A stretch of 64,000 nucleotides of DNA from Gammaproteobacteria bacterium (lineage in GTDB: Bacteria > Pseudomonadota > Gammaproteobacteria > Steroidobacterales > Steroidobacteraceae): the NCBI GenBank assembly GCA_027459765.1, contig DAIDHD010000038.1:1-64000 (forward strand). The letters run 5' to 3'. The notes below the pieces were generated by a model. It searched no databases and was not told the origin of the DNA. It saw nothing but the letters and a program-made list of their open reading frames with translations. A program made the position numbers and the translations under genes. Below, one piece after another: positions 63,755-64,000 of this stretch. Numbering within the stretch: the first letter of the stretch is position 1; every line of letters starts with the position of its first letter.

Positions 63755-64000
63755 ATGTACCTGAGCTTCTTCGGCCTCGTCGAAAAGCCGTTCGCCATCA
63801 CTCCGGATCCGCGCTACCTGTTCCTGAGCGAGCGCCACGCGGAGGCCCTCGCGCACCTGCTGTACGGCGTCAACGAATCCGGCGGCTTCATCCAGCTCAC
63901 CGGCGAAGTGGGCACCGGCAAGACCACGATCGTGCGCACCCTGCTCGCACGCATGCCGCAGCACGCGGACGTGGCGGTGATCCTGAACCCGCGCCTCACC
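63755..64000 (+). CDS. ExeA/GspA-like AAA ATPase (3' end outside window)
   Basis: First 82 codons of a P-loop ATPase; reads past the right edge. N-terminus MYLSFFGLVEKPFAITPDPR is the hallmark of ExeA/GspA-family proteins and Walker A is GEVGTGKTT. The family works in type II secretion or in PEP-CTERM/EPS-associated exopolysaccharide gene sets. Which of these applies cannot be told from the visible part. Confidence 0.82.
   Translation, partial: MYLSFFGLVEKPFAITPDPRYLFLSERHAEALAHLLYGVNESGGFIQLTGEVGTGKTTIVRTLLARMPQHADVAVILNPRLT

Overview
The window is 64 kb of high-GC chromosomal DNA from a Gram-negative bacterium, with porin, lipoproteins, a phospholipid-transport ABC system and an NtrY/NtrX pair. 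The gene order (dprA-smg-topA; LysM-def-fmt-rsmB-DUF4390-ntrY-ntrX; ECF sigma factor-DUF3619-DUF3106; priA-argS-SPOR) is typical of Betaproteobacteria. I cannot name the genus. I see no rRNA, tRNA, CRISPR array, insertion sequence or prophage. Genes are packed tightly; many neighbours share a 4-nt start/stop overlap (ATGA, GTGA and also TTGA), and TTG starts are common.

Left region (1-9970) holds a catabolic operon on the minus strand: an OFA-family MFS antiporter, a ThDP-dependent lyase/decarboxylase, a formyl-CoA transferase (Frc), an ADP-forming acyl-CoA synthetase and a porin (cut by the window edge). A divergent FadR-type regulator lies across a 0.9 kb regulatory region that also carries a 70-aa membrane protein. 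A near-consensus sigma70 promoter precedes the antiporter, and a 12-nt motif overlapping its -10 recurs 67 bp before the regulator ATG. At first sight this is an oxalate pathway, but the ThDP enzyme lacks the Tyr-Glu pair of canonical oxalyl-CoA decarboxylase, so a 2-hydroxyacyl-CoA lyase (formyl-CoA producing) system is a real alternative.

9992-14783 carries an uncharacterised P-loop kinase-like protein, a lipoprotein metallophosphoesterase and an ECF sigma factor operon. 15111-33215 is core housekeeping: priA (with an inverted DnaA-box pair at its start), argS, a SPOR protein, a degenerate NtrX with its NtrY kinase, rsmB, fmt, def, a LysM lipoprotein, dprA, smg, topA and hemF. 33299-45354 has cyanase, rlmJ, a second sigma/anti-sigma pair, hemB-aroE, a gamma-carbonic anhydrase, glutathione reductase, oligopeptidase A, an SH3 protein, exonuclease III, an HD phosphohydrolase and an M15 peptidase.

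45351-64000 contains a FrnE-like DsbA protein, a GGDEF-EAL protein next to a CarH-like B12-binding MerR regulator, an Mla/Pqi-type lipid ABC operon, a double CDGSH protein and a Kef-type antiporter. A c-di-GMP-I (GEMM) riboswitch precedes a FAD-linked oxidoreductase gene, followed by Dps, a YtrA-type regulator with an ABC transporter and a small membrane protein, malate dehydrogenase, DinB and the start of an ExeA-like ATPase. The most notable points are the Frc/ThDP operon, the riboswitch on an unusual target, and the putative light/B12 regulator beside a c-di-GMP enzyme.
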